A stretch of DNA of 64,000 nucleotides, taken from Cryptomeria japonica. Lineage: Eukaryota; Streptophyta; Pinopsida; Cupressales; Cupressaceae. The DNA is taken from positions 671,362,852 to 671,426,851 of the forward strand of contig NC_081412.1 in the NCBI RefSeq assembly GCF_030272615.1. Direction: 5' to 3'. Shown in pieces: positions 34,220-45,663 of this stretch. The notes beneath the pieces are model-generated. The model was not told the origin of the DNA and ran no database searches. It worked only from the letters and a program-made list of their open reading frames with translations. Every line of letters begins with the position of its first letter. Positions within the stretch are counted from its first letter, which is position 1. The position numbers and the translations under genes were made by a program.

Positions 34220-35180
34220 TAGCATTCTTCAGCTACATATCTCACTCTCTTTATCTTCCCCAAAATCTAGACCTATCTCTCTCCCTCTCTTTTCTCTCTC
34301 ACTTCTTTATCCTTGATTCTCTCTGTCTCTCTTCTCTCTCAGTCCCTTATTGTTTCTCTCCCCTCCCACTCCTTTCTCTTGGTCACTACCTATCCCTTTT
34401 ATCCTCTCTCTCCCCATATCTAGGGTTATCCCTCCCTCACTATTCACCTCACTGTCTCTCCCTCCCTATATTATTACCCACCTTTCTCTCCCCCTCTAGG
34501 TTTCTCACTTATCTAATTGTCCATCCTCTAGTTCTCTCCCTCCCTCTCCATATTTCTCTCCCTTCTCCTTACCTCTATCTATTTATGAACTCTCTCCCTC
34601 TCTTCTCTCTCTCTCTCTCTCCAAACCTATCTATCTCCTCATTCTCTAGGTCTCGTAGTCCCTCCATGTCTACCTATCTATCCATCTCGTCTTACTCATC
34701 TCTTTGTTCTTCTATCTCTTCTATTCTCGCTCCCTCCCCTCTCTAGGTCTCTACCTTCCTTTCTCCCTCTCTCCCTCTCCATCTCCCTCTCCCACTCTCT
34801 CGTCTTCTCTCTTCCTCTCTTATTCTCTATCTTCATTGTCTAGGTCATTACCTCTCCATCCCACCCTCTCTCCCCTCTCTATGTTTCTCCCTCCCTTCCT
34901 TTCCACCTATCTACCTCTACATATAGGTCTCATTACCCACCTCTCTTTATCCCCCTCTATCTATCTCACTCCACTCTGTCCATCTAGGTCTCTCACCTAT
35001 CTATTTGCCTCCTCTATAGTTCTCTATGTCCCTCTCTACCTCTCTCTCCCTCCTCCTTAACCCTATCCCTTTATGAACACCCTCCTTTTCTCTTCCTCCT
35101 CTAACCTCTTTATCTCCTCCTTCCGTAGGTCTCTCACTCCCTCCATGTCTACCTCTCCATCCATCCCCTCTTACTCCTAT
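34220..35180. repeat. CT-rich low-complexity tandem repeat
   Basis: Nearly 1 kb of TCTC/CCCT-rich sequence. Beyond the simple repeat there is a longer period of about 480 bp: the segment near 34535-34690 recurs near 35012-35165 with the same order of landmarks (CTTTATGAAC, CTCCATGTCTACCT). Long Leu/Ser/Pro open frames in it are composition artefacts. Confidence 0.75.
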
Positions 35181-35184
35181 GTGC

Positions 35185-36068
35185 AGCAGAGAATGTGTTC
35201 CTTACAGCCTTAATATTGTTCTTGATTTGAGAAGATACTAGTAGGTCCTTAGACCATTGAATGTCACCAATTCCCAGTAGGAAATTCTAAAAGTAAAAGA
35301 ATAAACCAATCAATAATTGACCAAATTTGAACTTTTGTCTGCTCTCTTTCTTTATTGATGGCAGATTCAACATCAATTGACTCCTTATAGCCTTGCATAG
35401 GTCATAATCTATGTTCTGGGTAATCATTCTATAAGTTGTATGCACAGCTCCAGATGGAACACTATTCATTCTACTGGAATAAAATATCTTGTAACCAATA
35501 ACCATAGTAGCCAGTCTAACCACTGGGTCCTTAATGTTGTTAACTGAAAATGCACGTCCGTCAGAGGTGGTCTGAGTTAATGTAGTCACGGACTCTTTTG
35601 AAATCCTCCTCAGCTTTGGAACTTCACCGGTTTGCAAAAACCAGTCACAACATGGATTGCTTCCTTAGTGATTGTGTGTGACCTTTCAAGATACATATTT
35701 TCACCATGCACCCAAGTAAGAATTATCTTAACATGTTCCTCTTCAAAGTCTTCAAGAAAATATGTTTTATTGTGAAAACCCTTTTCATAAACTCTAATGT
35801 ACTCAGGTTTGATCTTGCCACTTTTATCACACAAGGATTTTAGTTGAGAGTAAATTGATAATGATCCTAAATCCCCAATTTTATAGTCAATGTAACTAGA
35901 TAAATCACCTTTTATAATAACACCATCAAGAACTTGAGACAAAGCATTATATGACATTATTTTGTTTATTTTCATAGACTCCATGGGTTCAGCAATGATC
36001 ATAAGTCTCTCTACATACTTAGACGACGATGCCATTTTGGATAAACATGATTTGAGAGAGATTAACAA
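35185..36068 (-). pseudogene. Unrecognised ORF carried in an LTR element
   Basis: Two adjoining minus-strand frames (35610-36068 and 35287-35637) join by a one-base shift near 35637. A stop near 35286 is followed by further in-frame codons to about 35185. The combined product is roughly 280 residues, starting near MASSSKYVERL, with no transmembrane span or retroviral motif. I do not recognise the family. It lies downstream of gag on the same strand, where pol would be expected, and is cut by the CT-rich tract. It may be a cargo gene of a non-autonomous element, or a diverged retroelement domain. Confidence 0.55.
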
Positions 36069-36159
36069 AAGAATACCTTAATTCCTCTGCGCCATCAAGG
36101 TTTCCAGTTGATCTCTCAAATGTACACCAGTTCCATCTTCACTAATCTTCGAATCAGCT

Positions 36160-36461
36160 TCAGTCTTTCAATTCACAACACAAATCCATCTATAATCAGC
36201 TAGCAATTCTCTTTTCACTCTGCAAGTGCTCAAGAACTCTCTTTCGAATACAATTAGGGTTAAAATAACAGAGTAAAAATCACTTTTATAAAATTTACCC
36301 GCTACATTAATTGCTCGACTAATAGGGTAACAAACACTAATATACCACTTACCAATACTGATAGGTATATAACCGGTTGATAATCTTTCAAAAAACTGAT
36401 AGACAAATATATCACTATTTCTCACAAAATAACTCAAAATGCCAACTTTCTTACCATGCAT
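36160..36461 (-). other. Uncharacterised minus-strand frame
   Basis: An open frame of about 97 codons lies between the zinc-knuckle gag and the downstream ORF. It is hydrophobic and shows no motif; it may be spacer. Confidence 0.25.
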
Positions 36462-36479
36462 TCTTCAAGGGGTCTGGAA

Positions 36480-37840
36480 GTAGATTTATCACCATGCTCC
36501 CCTTAGGTCTATTGAAAGGCTTAGTTCTTTGGTGTAGGATTCTCCACACTGGGTGAAGGATTGGGTTCTTCTGTAGACTTATCCTCACTCTTCTTCTTCT
36601 AGATTCGGTTCATCTCCTCTTTGGTTTCCTCAACATTTACCTTCTGCTTACCTTTCTGATCTTCAAAGTGGTTAACAAGTTTTTTCTTTATGGTTCTAAA
36701 GAACTTCGCCATGTGTCCCGGTTTATGACAATAATAGAAAGCCATTCCAGATGATCTCCAAGGTCCTACATTACCTCTTCAAGTTATCCTTCTACAATTC
36801 ATAGCCACATGACCATAATTGTTACAAATGGTGCAAATCACATTAGTTACTTTTTCTATTTCAAATGGACTAAACCGGTTGACATAGGTTTTGTGTCAGT
36901 TCATGTTTCTCGAATTGTCATAGGTTCTCCTCTAGACACCATTAGGTCTTGTATTCACATGTGGTGCTAGATTGGTTTCTCCATATCTACATTCAACTCA
37001 TCTATGTCCATACATATTGCATGTAAAATAGTGACCTTCAAATCTCCTAGATACATACCTAGCATTTGCATTAAAGCCTATATTCTCATTAGGTCTGCTT
37101 CTACATACATTTGCAGTGTGACCAGGTTTATCACAGACAAAGCAAACAAGTTTAAATGCTTTCTTACTGGTAGGCTTGTTAGCCTTAGGAGCAGTTTTAC
37201 CTTTATGTATGTTGCTCTTTGAACCAGAAGATTCTCCTTTCTCAGATGTATTAAAACCTAGTCCATATGTATCACCTTTCATCCTTTGAGATTGGATATG
37301 CTCATCCAACATAAAATAACTCTTATTGAACTTTTCCAGCTTTCCATTAGCCTCAAGGAGCTCTCTGGTAGGATCTTCATTGTGTTTTGTGAGAATCTCT
37401 CTTAGAGATGTTTCCAGTTCAAGATCTAGCTGCAAAGCCTCCTTTTCTTCTTTTTCTTCATGTCAATGCTCATGCAAAGTTGCATTCAATTGTTTGATCT
37501 TCATAATCTCATGATCTCTTTCTTTGATTAGGTCTTCAATTGTCCTCCTTGCTTCAAGCTCTTGGCTCATGCAGATAGTGAGGGCTTCTAACTCTCTTCT
37601 CAGATTTAGCTTTTCACTGTTTAGTTTTTCAACTTCTTCAGCCAATGCATCAATGTTAGCTACACCTGAAGAACTATTATCAGATATCTCCAATAGTTGT
37701 TCAGTCAGCTCTCTCCTTTTGACTTGTGAAGCTTTAAATCTAACCCTTAGGGTTTCAAGCTCTTCCTTGGTAGCTTCAAGAACTCTAGCCATCTCAAAGT
37801 AGCTCATATCCCCCATAGTGGATTTAGGGTTTCCTTCCAA
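36480..37840 (-). pseudogene. Coiled-coil gag with four CCHC knuckles
   Basis: The minus-strand frame 37463-37840 encodes a long charged helix with heptad-like Leu/Glu/Lys spacing (EETL, EVEKLNSEKLNLRRELEAL). Downstream there are up to four zinc knuckles. Two are intact CCHC (CFVCDKPGHTANVC near 37105-37146; CTICNNYGHVAMNC near 36792-36835). Two have lost a Cys (YFTCNMYGH near 37000; YYCHKPGHMAKFF near 36705). Stops near 37462 and 36990 break it. The coiled coil probably drives particle assembly, and tandem knuckles bind RNA. Confidence 0.75.
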
Positions 37841-37864
37841 GAGATTAAGCCTTAAGAAAGTTTG

Positions 37865-37876
37865 GCTATGATACCA
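37865..37876 (-). other. Primer-binding site
   Basis: The minus strand reads TGGTATCATAGC, one base from the standard copia site, two bases inside the LTR end. Confidence 0.8.
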
Positions 37877-37878
37877 AT

Positions 37879-38982
37879 TGATAGACGGGGGGGGTGAATC
37901 AATGATAGCAAAAACAATACCACTTGAAACATAGACCGATAGAGATACTTAACAAGTTTACTTAATACTATGCATGCAATCCAAAATGATATTAAAGAAT
38001 CCACAACAAGTAAAACATCCACCATAACACAAGTGATTATACATGGAAAACCTAAATGGGAAAAACCATGGTGAGATGGGACTCACAAGTTAACTATCTG
38101 TAGTAATAGGTAACTGATCGGTTAAGGTCTACAAAAGTTCTCTACTAGGAGTGAATCCTGTTAAAGATCCCAAAGCTCTTTTAGGAGCTATACCCTGTTA
38201 AGGTAGTACCCTGTTAGGAGTAACCTCAATAGAGGATTTCAAAATCCAAACTAATGGATCACCTTGTTAGAGGATTCGTACATTGAAGCTTGTTAGAGCT
38301 TACTCGATTAGGGGATTTGACTATTGATTACAAAACAATGGGTGGTTTGATCTTAGAAGTAGCACAAATTTCTTGAAGAGATCCTCTTATGCTCACTCAA
38401 AACTGCATCACCAACATATTCCACAATGCCTTAACAACTTAACACTTCTATTTTTGCATCCATAAAAATAGTTCATCATAATGTCATTATATAGACATTA
38501 GACTTAATGTTAGATCAGGAATCATATCATAATTTCCTAGGTGCTTTGTATCTGGACAATCTAACATAACTCATCATAGATTACTGCCAAATCTTTTGGC
38601 TAGGGATAACTCATCACAGCCGATGATAACTCATCACACAATCAATGAATACCGGTTGGAACACTGATACTAGTTAAGAGTTAACTACATTCAACACATA
38701 AATCGATTGTCCTTCATTTGCTTCTTGATGGTCTCCGTTGAATCTCCAAGCTGGTGTCAAGCCATTCCTGCATATACCGATTGTCTATATATACCTATTA
38801 GACACCCTCTAAACCATCTTAAACTAAACATCCAATACCGGTTGCAATACAAGGGACTTTAGGAGTAATACTGGTTTGTCTTAACTAAGATGACTAAGAT
38901 AATCTGATCATATGTGTATGTATACATGTGCCATCAATGACAACACATGAAGTCATATATTACAATCAACATCAAGCCAACA
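37879..38982 (-). repeat. 5' LTR of coiled-coil gag element
   Basis: About 1.1 kb; the minus strand starts TGTTGGCTTGATGTTG and ends CCGTCTATCA. No matching 3' LTR is seen to the left; the element is truncated at the CT-rich tract near 35180. Confidence 0.78.
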
Positions 38983-39299
38983 TCATGTACATATGTCCAT
39001 ATCATAAGCATCATAACATCATTATAAACATCATCATATAAGAACATGCATACAAAAACTACATCATCATATAGACCAATACATAGGAATAGATGCATAT
39101 AGCTGCCGCAAGGAATGAGTCATCTCATATATCAAAAAATTATAAATGTCATGATTCAATGATGTTAATAGCATATAAGGCTACAAAATCACTCGAAGGT
39201 GTCTACATCATCGTACAAAGAAAAATGGTACAAAAACTAGATGTAAGAGAGCTATGATGAACTCCATCCCTCAGAGCCAGTTGGCCTCAAAGGAATCTG
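38983..39299. other. No recognised feature
   Basis: AT-rich sequence with ATCATA-type short repeats; no gene or element end identified. Confidence 0.5.
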
Positions 39300-41100
39300 A
39301 GCTCTCAAAGTCCCTTCTCCAGGATCACCTCCTCTGTCTCCTCTGCCTGGTGGTGCAGGTGGAACCATAACCCCACCACTGGATTCCTATCATCTATCTC
39401 CCCCCCTATAGTAGTCATCCTAGAAGCTCTCCTGAAACTCCTAGCCCTCATCTCTAGAGGAATAGTTGCATAGTATAGATCTCTCCAGTATATTATCTCC
39501 TCCCCTCCCCATAGGAAATATGCATATACAACCCCTATGTTCTTAGATTCTCTCCTACCTACCCTCAATGCTTCCTTAGCCTCAGTATACCTCTAGATGG
39601 ACTGATCCCTCTCCCTCTGCATCTTTGCTAACTATCACCTCAATCGAGTTATGTCTCTCTCGAGATCCTCGATCTCATTAGCCTATCTTGTTGCAATCTA
39701 TTGTAGCGCTAGCAGATCATCCTCCTCCTCATCTCCACCTTGAGAATGCTCCTCTGGCCTAGCTTTTCCTTATTCATCTCTCCCTAGTACTTGTCCCTAT
39801 ACCTGTCCACCAACTTGTAATACTTGTCCTCCTCTACCCCTTGGTGGTCTCGGTGGCCTCCCTACTTGTCGATCCTATCTCTCCTCAGCCCTCTCTCCAG
39901 CATCCCTCTATCCACCCTTGCCCCTCACCACCCTCCTCATTGCTCCTCTCCTCCACCTCTTCCATCTCCCTCCACCCCTATCATCATCATCCTCCACTAC
40001 CACATGCTCATGTAGATTTATCAATCTTAGTATTGGATGTGTTTCAAAATAGAAATCATACTCTACATCTGTACCTATGTCAACCACATCCCTCATTAGA
40101 TCCCATGGAATAGGAACCATCTAGTCAAATTATGTAACTGTAGCATTATAGGACAAAATCAGCCCCCAGTGAGCCTACTCTCACATTGTCCATCCAAAAT
40201 CTCTTGATCCTCGAGGCATCCTCTATTGTAGCCCAAATTTCCTACATACCCTGTCAATGATTTTCATATCCAGTATATAAGGCATCCACCTAATCAAATA
40301 CCTACTCCTAAAAACATATGGATGCTCTGTAGAGGTGTCCTCCCAATCCTCACAATCAAGATAGGGTCTCCAAATGACACTATCTATGTCATCCATAACC
40401 AACCTCCAATAGTCCACCTTCCCAATCTGTGACTGCGAAGTGATCATATTGTACAAGTGTGTGTAGGGTTGTCCATACCCTCTCCCTCTGAAGTGAATGG
40501 GTCTAGTCACTGCAATGTGCTCATATCGTCACACCTGTAACAAAGGCACCTTGGACCCTAACCCATAGCTACCGAGATATACAAACTGGAGTAGCTCATG
40601 ATACAAATGTACTAATACACATGACCCCCATGCATATCTACTGTTTTGTGTCACCAATATATCTATAGTCCTCCCTTAGCCAGTAGTCATACCCTATGTC
40701 ACCCTGTCTGGACAAAGGTAACCACTAATCACTCCACCAACTACTGTCAGTAGTCTATGTCCAGTAGCTAGGATAACATCCTAGCTGACATGACCCGATC
40801 TCATCTCCAACTCTAGGTCCCCAAAGACTCATTTCAGTGCATCCCTGTCACCCTCTCTATCATACGACACTATCTCATCATGGATCAATATCCTCAAGAT
40901 ACTATAAAAATCCTCTAAAGTGACTAACATCTCGCTAGTCGGCAAATGAAACGAATAGGTCTCAGAGTGCCATCTCTCTTTTAGAGTAGTCAATAATTCT
41001 CTATTCGCCCAAAGCTCAGGTAGATACATGATGTATCTCAATCCCATACTCTTGATAGTTTCTTGCTCCTCAAAGGTCAACTCTCATCGTAACCTTTGTC
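39300..41100 (-). pseudogene. Degenerate plant mobile domain (PMD) protein
   Basis: Broken minus-strand frames read in order. 40829-41080 has ERWHSETYSFHLPTSEM and VTLED, the PMD N-terminal signature. 40510-40600 has SKVPLLQVW-like sequence. 40223-40510 has DSVIWRPY and RVCRKFGLQ, the PMD C-terminal part. 39908-40120 is an acidic/basic tail. PMDs occur in MAIN/MAIL nuclear proteins and in transposable elements. This copy is full of stops. It lies antisense to, and just upstream of, the LTR at 42520, so it may be the antisense extra ORF of a Tat-type Ty3 element rather than a host gene. Confidence 0.7.
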
Positions 41101-41440
41101 ATAGGGAATCTCTCTTGTGACTATATCTTGGGAAAGTACTCCTTCATCCAATGAAACCAATCATGTCAATCCTAGTGGTACGCATTTCCATCACATGGTG
41201 CTACTGATCAGAAAAGTACTATACACTTAGTACTGTACAAAAAGGCCAACTTTGTTTGTTTCCCTAAAAACGCATGTTATAAGCGGCTGGGATGCTTAAG
41301 GCATTGTAAGGTTGATGTACTATTTTTGCTAGATAATAAGAAAGATTGGACAGTTGTGTACGGTGGATGTAACCCATTCTGGGTGAACCATGTTAAATCT
41401 CTGTGTTATCTGTGTCCTATCTTATTCCTTTATCTTTTGT
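41101..41440. other. No recognised feature
   Basis: Lies between the PMD remnant and the tandem-repeat block; no motif seen. Confidence 0.4.
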
Positions 41441-42060
41441 ATTTAAATCTGCATATAATTGTTAGTTCATATTTGCTTCGGATCTGCTTGAAACTCTAAT
41501 AGCTACTTCTATCCTAGTGCTTATGTCTATCACATGGTGTTGCATCCTAGTGTATATGTTCATCACATTGCACTTGACCCTATTTCGAGGCCCTTCTTGA
41601 GAGTATCCTCTCAATAGCCTATCCAATTGACAACATATGTTCATAACATAATTGTTAATTCTATCCTATCTCTCAATTTGTTTTCCCTAGAGGCTCTACG
41701 TGAGTGTATCCTCTCAACATCTTATCCAATCGATAATGTATGTTCATCACATAATTATCGATTTGAGCCTACTTAGACACAAACGCATTTTCACAATGCA
41801 AACATGGTTTTCATTAACCCAGATGTGCTTTCTTTCCCTAGACATACCTGTACATCACAAACGCACCACTATCCTACATAGATGTGCTTTTTTTTCACAA
41901 ACACGCCTTTATGACACAAGCATGCCTTCTAAACCTAGACGTGTCCCTATCAAACCTAGACACAATTACATTCATATATGCAACCAAACCTAACCTAGAC
42001 GCACCTATTCTACCTAGATGTGCTTGGCACTGACCTAGATATGTTCGTAGTGCAAAATAC
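41441..42060. repeat. Tandem-repeat block upstream of LTR
   Basis: Two ~104 bp units begin near 41588 and 41692, each with GAGGC, TATCCTCTCAA and CACATAATT-type landmarks. A looser array of CCTAGACGTG/CCTAGATGTGCT words follows at about 41840-42050. Confidence 0.65.
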
Positions 42061-42505
42061 TGATTTTGTATTTTTGTTTATCTACCCTAAAGTTCATTAA
42101 TGATAGTAATAAATGTAAAAATGTACAAAGAGGCTTTGAGGTACTTACATGCTCACCCATGTCATTTGGTCTCTAATATTGCTGGACTCAATTGATCCTA
42201 TGGACTCTATCCATCATCGCTAACTTGTCTGACTGCTCTAAGCTCTCTCTCTGCAGTCTGATCTCTTAGGTGTGTGGATGCAAATGAGGATGTTTTCCTT
42301 GTGGCCCTATTTTATACGCTACTTAACCCTAGTCTCCCGTGTTAGTCTCTTCTTCTAGCGTGACCTTGTCACCCTATCTCGTCGGGCCTTTCTAGCCTTC
42401 ATTTTCTTACAATCTTTCGAGAAGGCATATCATTCCCATCATGGAGAAACTTTGTATCAGTTTATCTTATCTTTTTTGCGCCAACGCGACAAGTTGCATT
42501 GTCTC

Positions 42506-42519
42506 AAAGAGGGGAAAAA
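42506..42519 (+). other. Polypurine tract
   Basis: AAAGAGGGGAAAAA directly precedes TGTAGACACC, the likely LTR start. Confidence 0.75.
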
Positions 42520-43245
42520 TGTAGACACCTAAAATTGCCCTGTCTAATTAAATAAATACTTTTATTTATTTAATTATTTTATCCTAATTCTTCTATTAAT
42601 TAAGTAAATTCATATTTATTTAATTAATTCATCAATCCTTTTCTAAGCCTTTCCTCATTTAAATAAAATATTTTTATTTATTTAAATTGTCATTTTCCTA
42701 AATTAAATAAATATTTTATTTATTTAATTATCCCACTTCCTCTATTAGTTAAATAAATCTTTGTTTATTTAATTAGTTCAGTAGCCTTTTCTACCCATGA
42801 GACATGTCATTCATCTCTTAATTCTTCTCTTACCTACCCCCTTTATCATTTAATTATTTTATCTACCTACCCTTTAATCGTAGCCGAACATTTATCTTTA
42901 CACCTCTCAATCTTATCCCTTTATTTCTTACAGTATCATATATATAAGAGGATACTCTCCTTCCTAATCACCTAATCGTCTAATTATCAAATTCCTTATG
43001 CAATCAAGTCTTATTGTGATCAAGCTATCAACCACATTTTTTTTCTTTGTTGAGCTCTTATGTATACATAAATTCTAAGAGCAAGTATATCAAACAAGAT
43101 CAATGGAGAGAGGAAGAAATAGAGATTGAAATCCTAATAGACATGTGAATGGTAATATTGCTTTATTTTATTTATTTATATGATCTTAGGTATCTTTATT
43201 TGTGTATGGTGGATTTTTTTCATTGTTAGGCTAGGGTTTTGTGGT
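42520..43245 (+). repeat. Ty3-type 3' LTR
   Basis: Starts TGTAGACACCTAAAA after a polypurine tract and is rich in TTATTTATTTAATTA blocks. The right end is approximate, placed where copia gag sequence begins. No second copy is visible in the window except possibly the tail at 1-635. Confidence 0.6.
42938..42948 (+). promoter_or_regulatory. TATA box candidate in LTR
   Basis: ATATATATAAG about 420 bp into the LTR, followed by GAGGATACTCTCC, is a plausible core promoter for the retroelement transcript. Confidence 0.45.
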
Positions 43246-43249
43246 TGAT

Positions 43250-44280
43250 CCTTGTTAGTCTTTCAATATTATTTTTTTCATTATCCATTTTCACCATATA
43301 CACTTATACTTCTAGTTAGGCTTGTAAGGCTTATCATATTTCTCATGCTTCTCATATTTATCATTCCTATCATGCTTATCAAATTTATCATGCCTATCAT
43401 ATTTAGATATTCTCTCCAAGCATCTAGAAGAAAAATGTCCTATCTTATTCTAAGAAAAACATTCCAAGGGCAATTTTCCATCATATTTACCAGCTCCTTT
43501 AGGCAATCTTCGAGAAATCAATGCTTCAATCTCCTCCAATTCTCTTTCTTAATCTTCTATTTCTCCTCTCTCTCTTTCATATATGGATATTTCGCATTCA
43601 TCGGGATCATATTTTTGCTTTGTAGATATAGATGCTCTAAATGTTGTCTCAAAATTTCCATCTATTTCACCAAATTTGCTCAGTTCAAATGTGGCAGTCT
43701 TTCCAACCAACATATCTCTTGTCATAGTAGTCACACTCCAGATCTCATCAATAGTAGCTTCCTTGTATTTGTAAGTAGGAGGCAATAATCTCAACACCTT
43801 AGCAACAATTTCATCTCCTTCAAGGGTCTCGCTGACACATATGATGCCTAAGACAAGTTCATTCACTTTATCCATAAAGGAATCTATGTTCTCATCTTCT
43901 CCCATTCTTAGCATCTCATACTTCCCTTTCAAACTCTACAACTTAGCAACTTTGACTTGTTTATCTCCTTCAAACAAGGTCTCAAGCTTCTCTCAGATTT
44001 CATGTGCAGTCTGAAGTCCCATCACATTAGTAATTTCCGAATCAGTTAGGGCGCTCAACAATGATTCCTTAGGTCTAATGTTATTTTCAGCTTCCTTGAT
44101 CTCATCAGCCATAACTGGTGCATTTAGAAGAACAAAATAGGCATTCTTTGTAATCTTCCAGTAATCTTCTCCAAGACATCTCAAGTGTGCCTCCATCCGG
44201 TTCTTCTATATAGCATAATTACTTCCATCAAATCTCAGACTCTCCTTCTTAAAGATAACTCGTCCAGTTGCCATCCCGGA
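43250..44280 (-). pseudogene. Copia gag remnant related to element 1
   Basis: Minus-strand readings: 43993-44196 (MEAHLRCLGEDYWKITKNAY), 43549-43932 (MDKVNELVLGI, ISTKQKYDPDE), then to 43430 with LPKGAGKYDGKLPLECF. The CCHC knuckle is broken: a TAG replaces its second Cys (CFS-stop-NKIGHFSSRC). A Lys/Asp/His-rich tail follows to about 43320. The METHLRC/MEAHLRC match links it to element 1. Everything after gag is lost at the LTR junction near 43245. Confidence 0.8.
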
Positions 44281-44319
44281 TCTTCCTCAAGCAATTAAGA
44301 TTCTTTCGGAGGATCTAGC

Positions 44320-44331
44320 TCTGACACCAAT
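44320..44331 (-). other. Primer-binding site
   Basis: The minus strand reads TGGTGTCAGAGC, one base off the standard site, a few bases from the LTR. Confidence 0.8.
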
Positions 44332-44334
44332 TTT

Positions 44335-45663
44335 TGGCAACAATAATGAGAGAAAATTGAGAGGGGGGGAATCATTTTTCACTGGATCTACCAACTCAAC
44401 CACAAATACAAATCTAATAAATTGCAACAACAACAAAGATAAGAAAATTAATAGCACAACACACAACACCAATTTTTTGATGCGGAAAACCTGGTTAAGG
44501 GAAAAACCACAGTGGGAACTACCCATAAGAAGATACTTCATAGTATTATGTGAAAATCGTTACAATGGGGAATGCACCAGTATTCAGGCACACTGCCTAG
44601 AGCTTACAACTCAAGATACAATAACCTAGAAGACTACAACCCTTAGGGAAGTCTGACTGACTTACAACAAGGTACAAACTACAATCTAGAAGGAATGAAC
44701 TACAATAATAGCATCTGCAAATGCTTGATGATAATTTTGATTAAGCACATTTGTCTTCTCTACAACACCAATCTCGTCTTAATAAACCACACCGAAAGAT
44801 GAATCCCTTGTTCACACATACATCACTCTCTGATAATGCAGACATAACCTCGATAGCTAAATTACATGACTATATCACCTATTTATACAATTCATCAACC
44901 TTTACAATAAGGTCGGCTAAATCCTCAACTCATAATTATAAAATTACATCACATGATACAAAGATCAACCACTGGACCAATATAATGATATACATGATAA
45001 AACATGGACCTAATTCAAATCTCTAAATATGCATCATCACCAAGAATCACACCAAGATCAACTGCAACACACTACACCATCAGGAATACCGCATAACCTA
45101 AAGGACATCACCGGTTTTGAAAAATCACCAAGAACTTACATAACAATCAATTTGGATCATCAAAAAAAATATGACACAATTAGGAAACACTAGTAGGCAT
45201 GTTAGAGTCATTAGTAACAACTGCAACAACACCACTTATGAAATCTTTATCCATCAACATCTAAAACTCAAGAGAACTCAAACAATAACAGCTGTCATGA
45301 AGAAAGATAACTTGTGGAGCACCAAATCATGAACCATCTAAAATGAAGATACACAAGACCATCCAAAACAATCTCCCAAAAACTTAGCTCAAGACCTGAT
45401 CACACCGAAATATACCAGAGGAGATACTAAAATCTACAAAGCACTGATCAAAAGAAAAAAACTACAAACCACATCATATGATATGATTAATTAAGCTTTC
45501 CAGATCACCAAAACCAATACAAAAATATATAATGATACTTGAAATACTCCATACACCAAACCATGATCCCAACAAACCAATCTGCAACCACCAGAGCAAT
45601 AAATCATAGGAATATGTTGACATCAATGACACCAACATATCCTAGCACCAACAATGCCCAACA
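44335..45663 (-). repeat. 5' LTR of the copia gag remnant
   Basis: About 1.3 kb. The minus strand starts TGTTGGGCATTG (or TGTTGGTGCTAGG, ten bases in) and ends TTGTTGCCA before the primer site. It contains the AAAACCTGGTTAAGGGAAAA word common to these LTRs. Confidence 0.75.

Noticed and set aside
34210-35060. Long Leu/Ser/Pro-rich open frames
   Set aside because: CT-rich low-complexity DNA has few stops in these frames; no domain is present.
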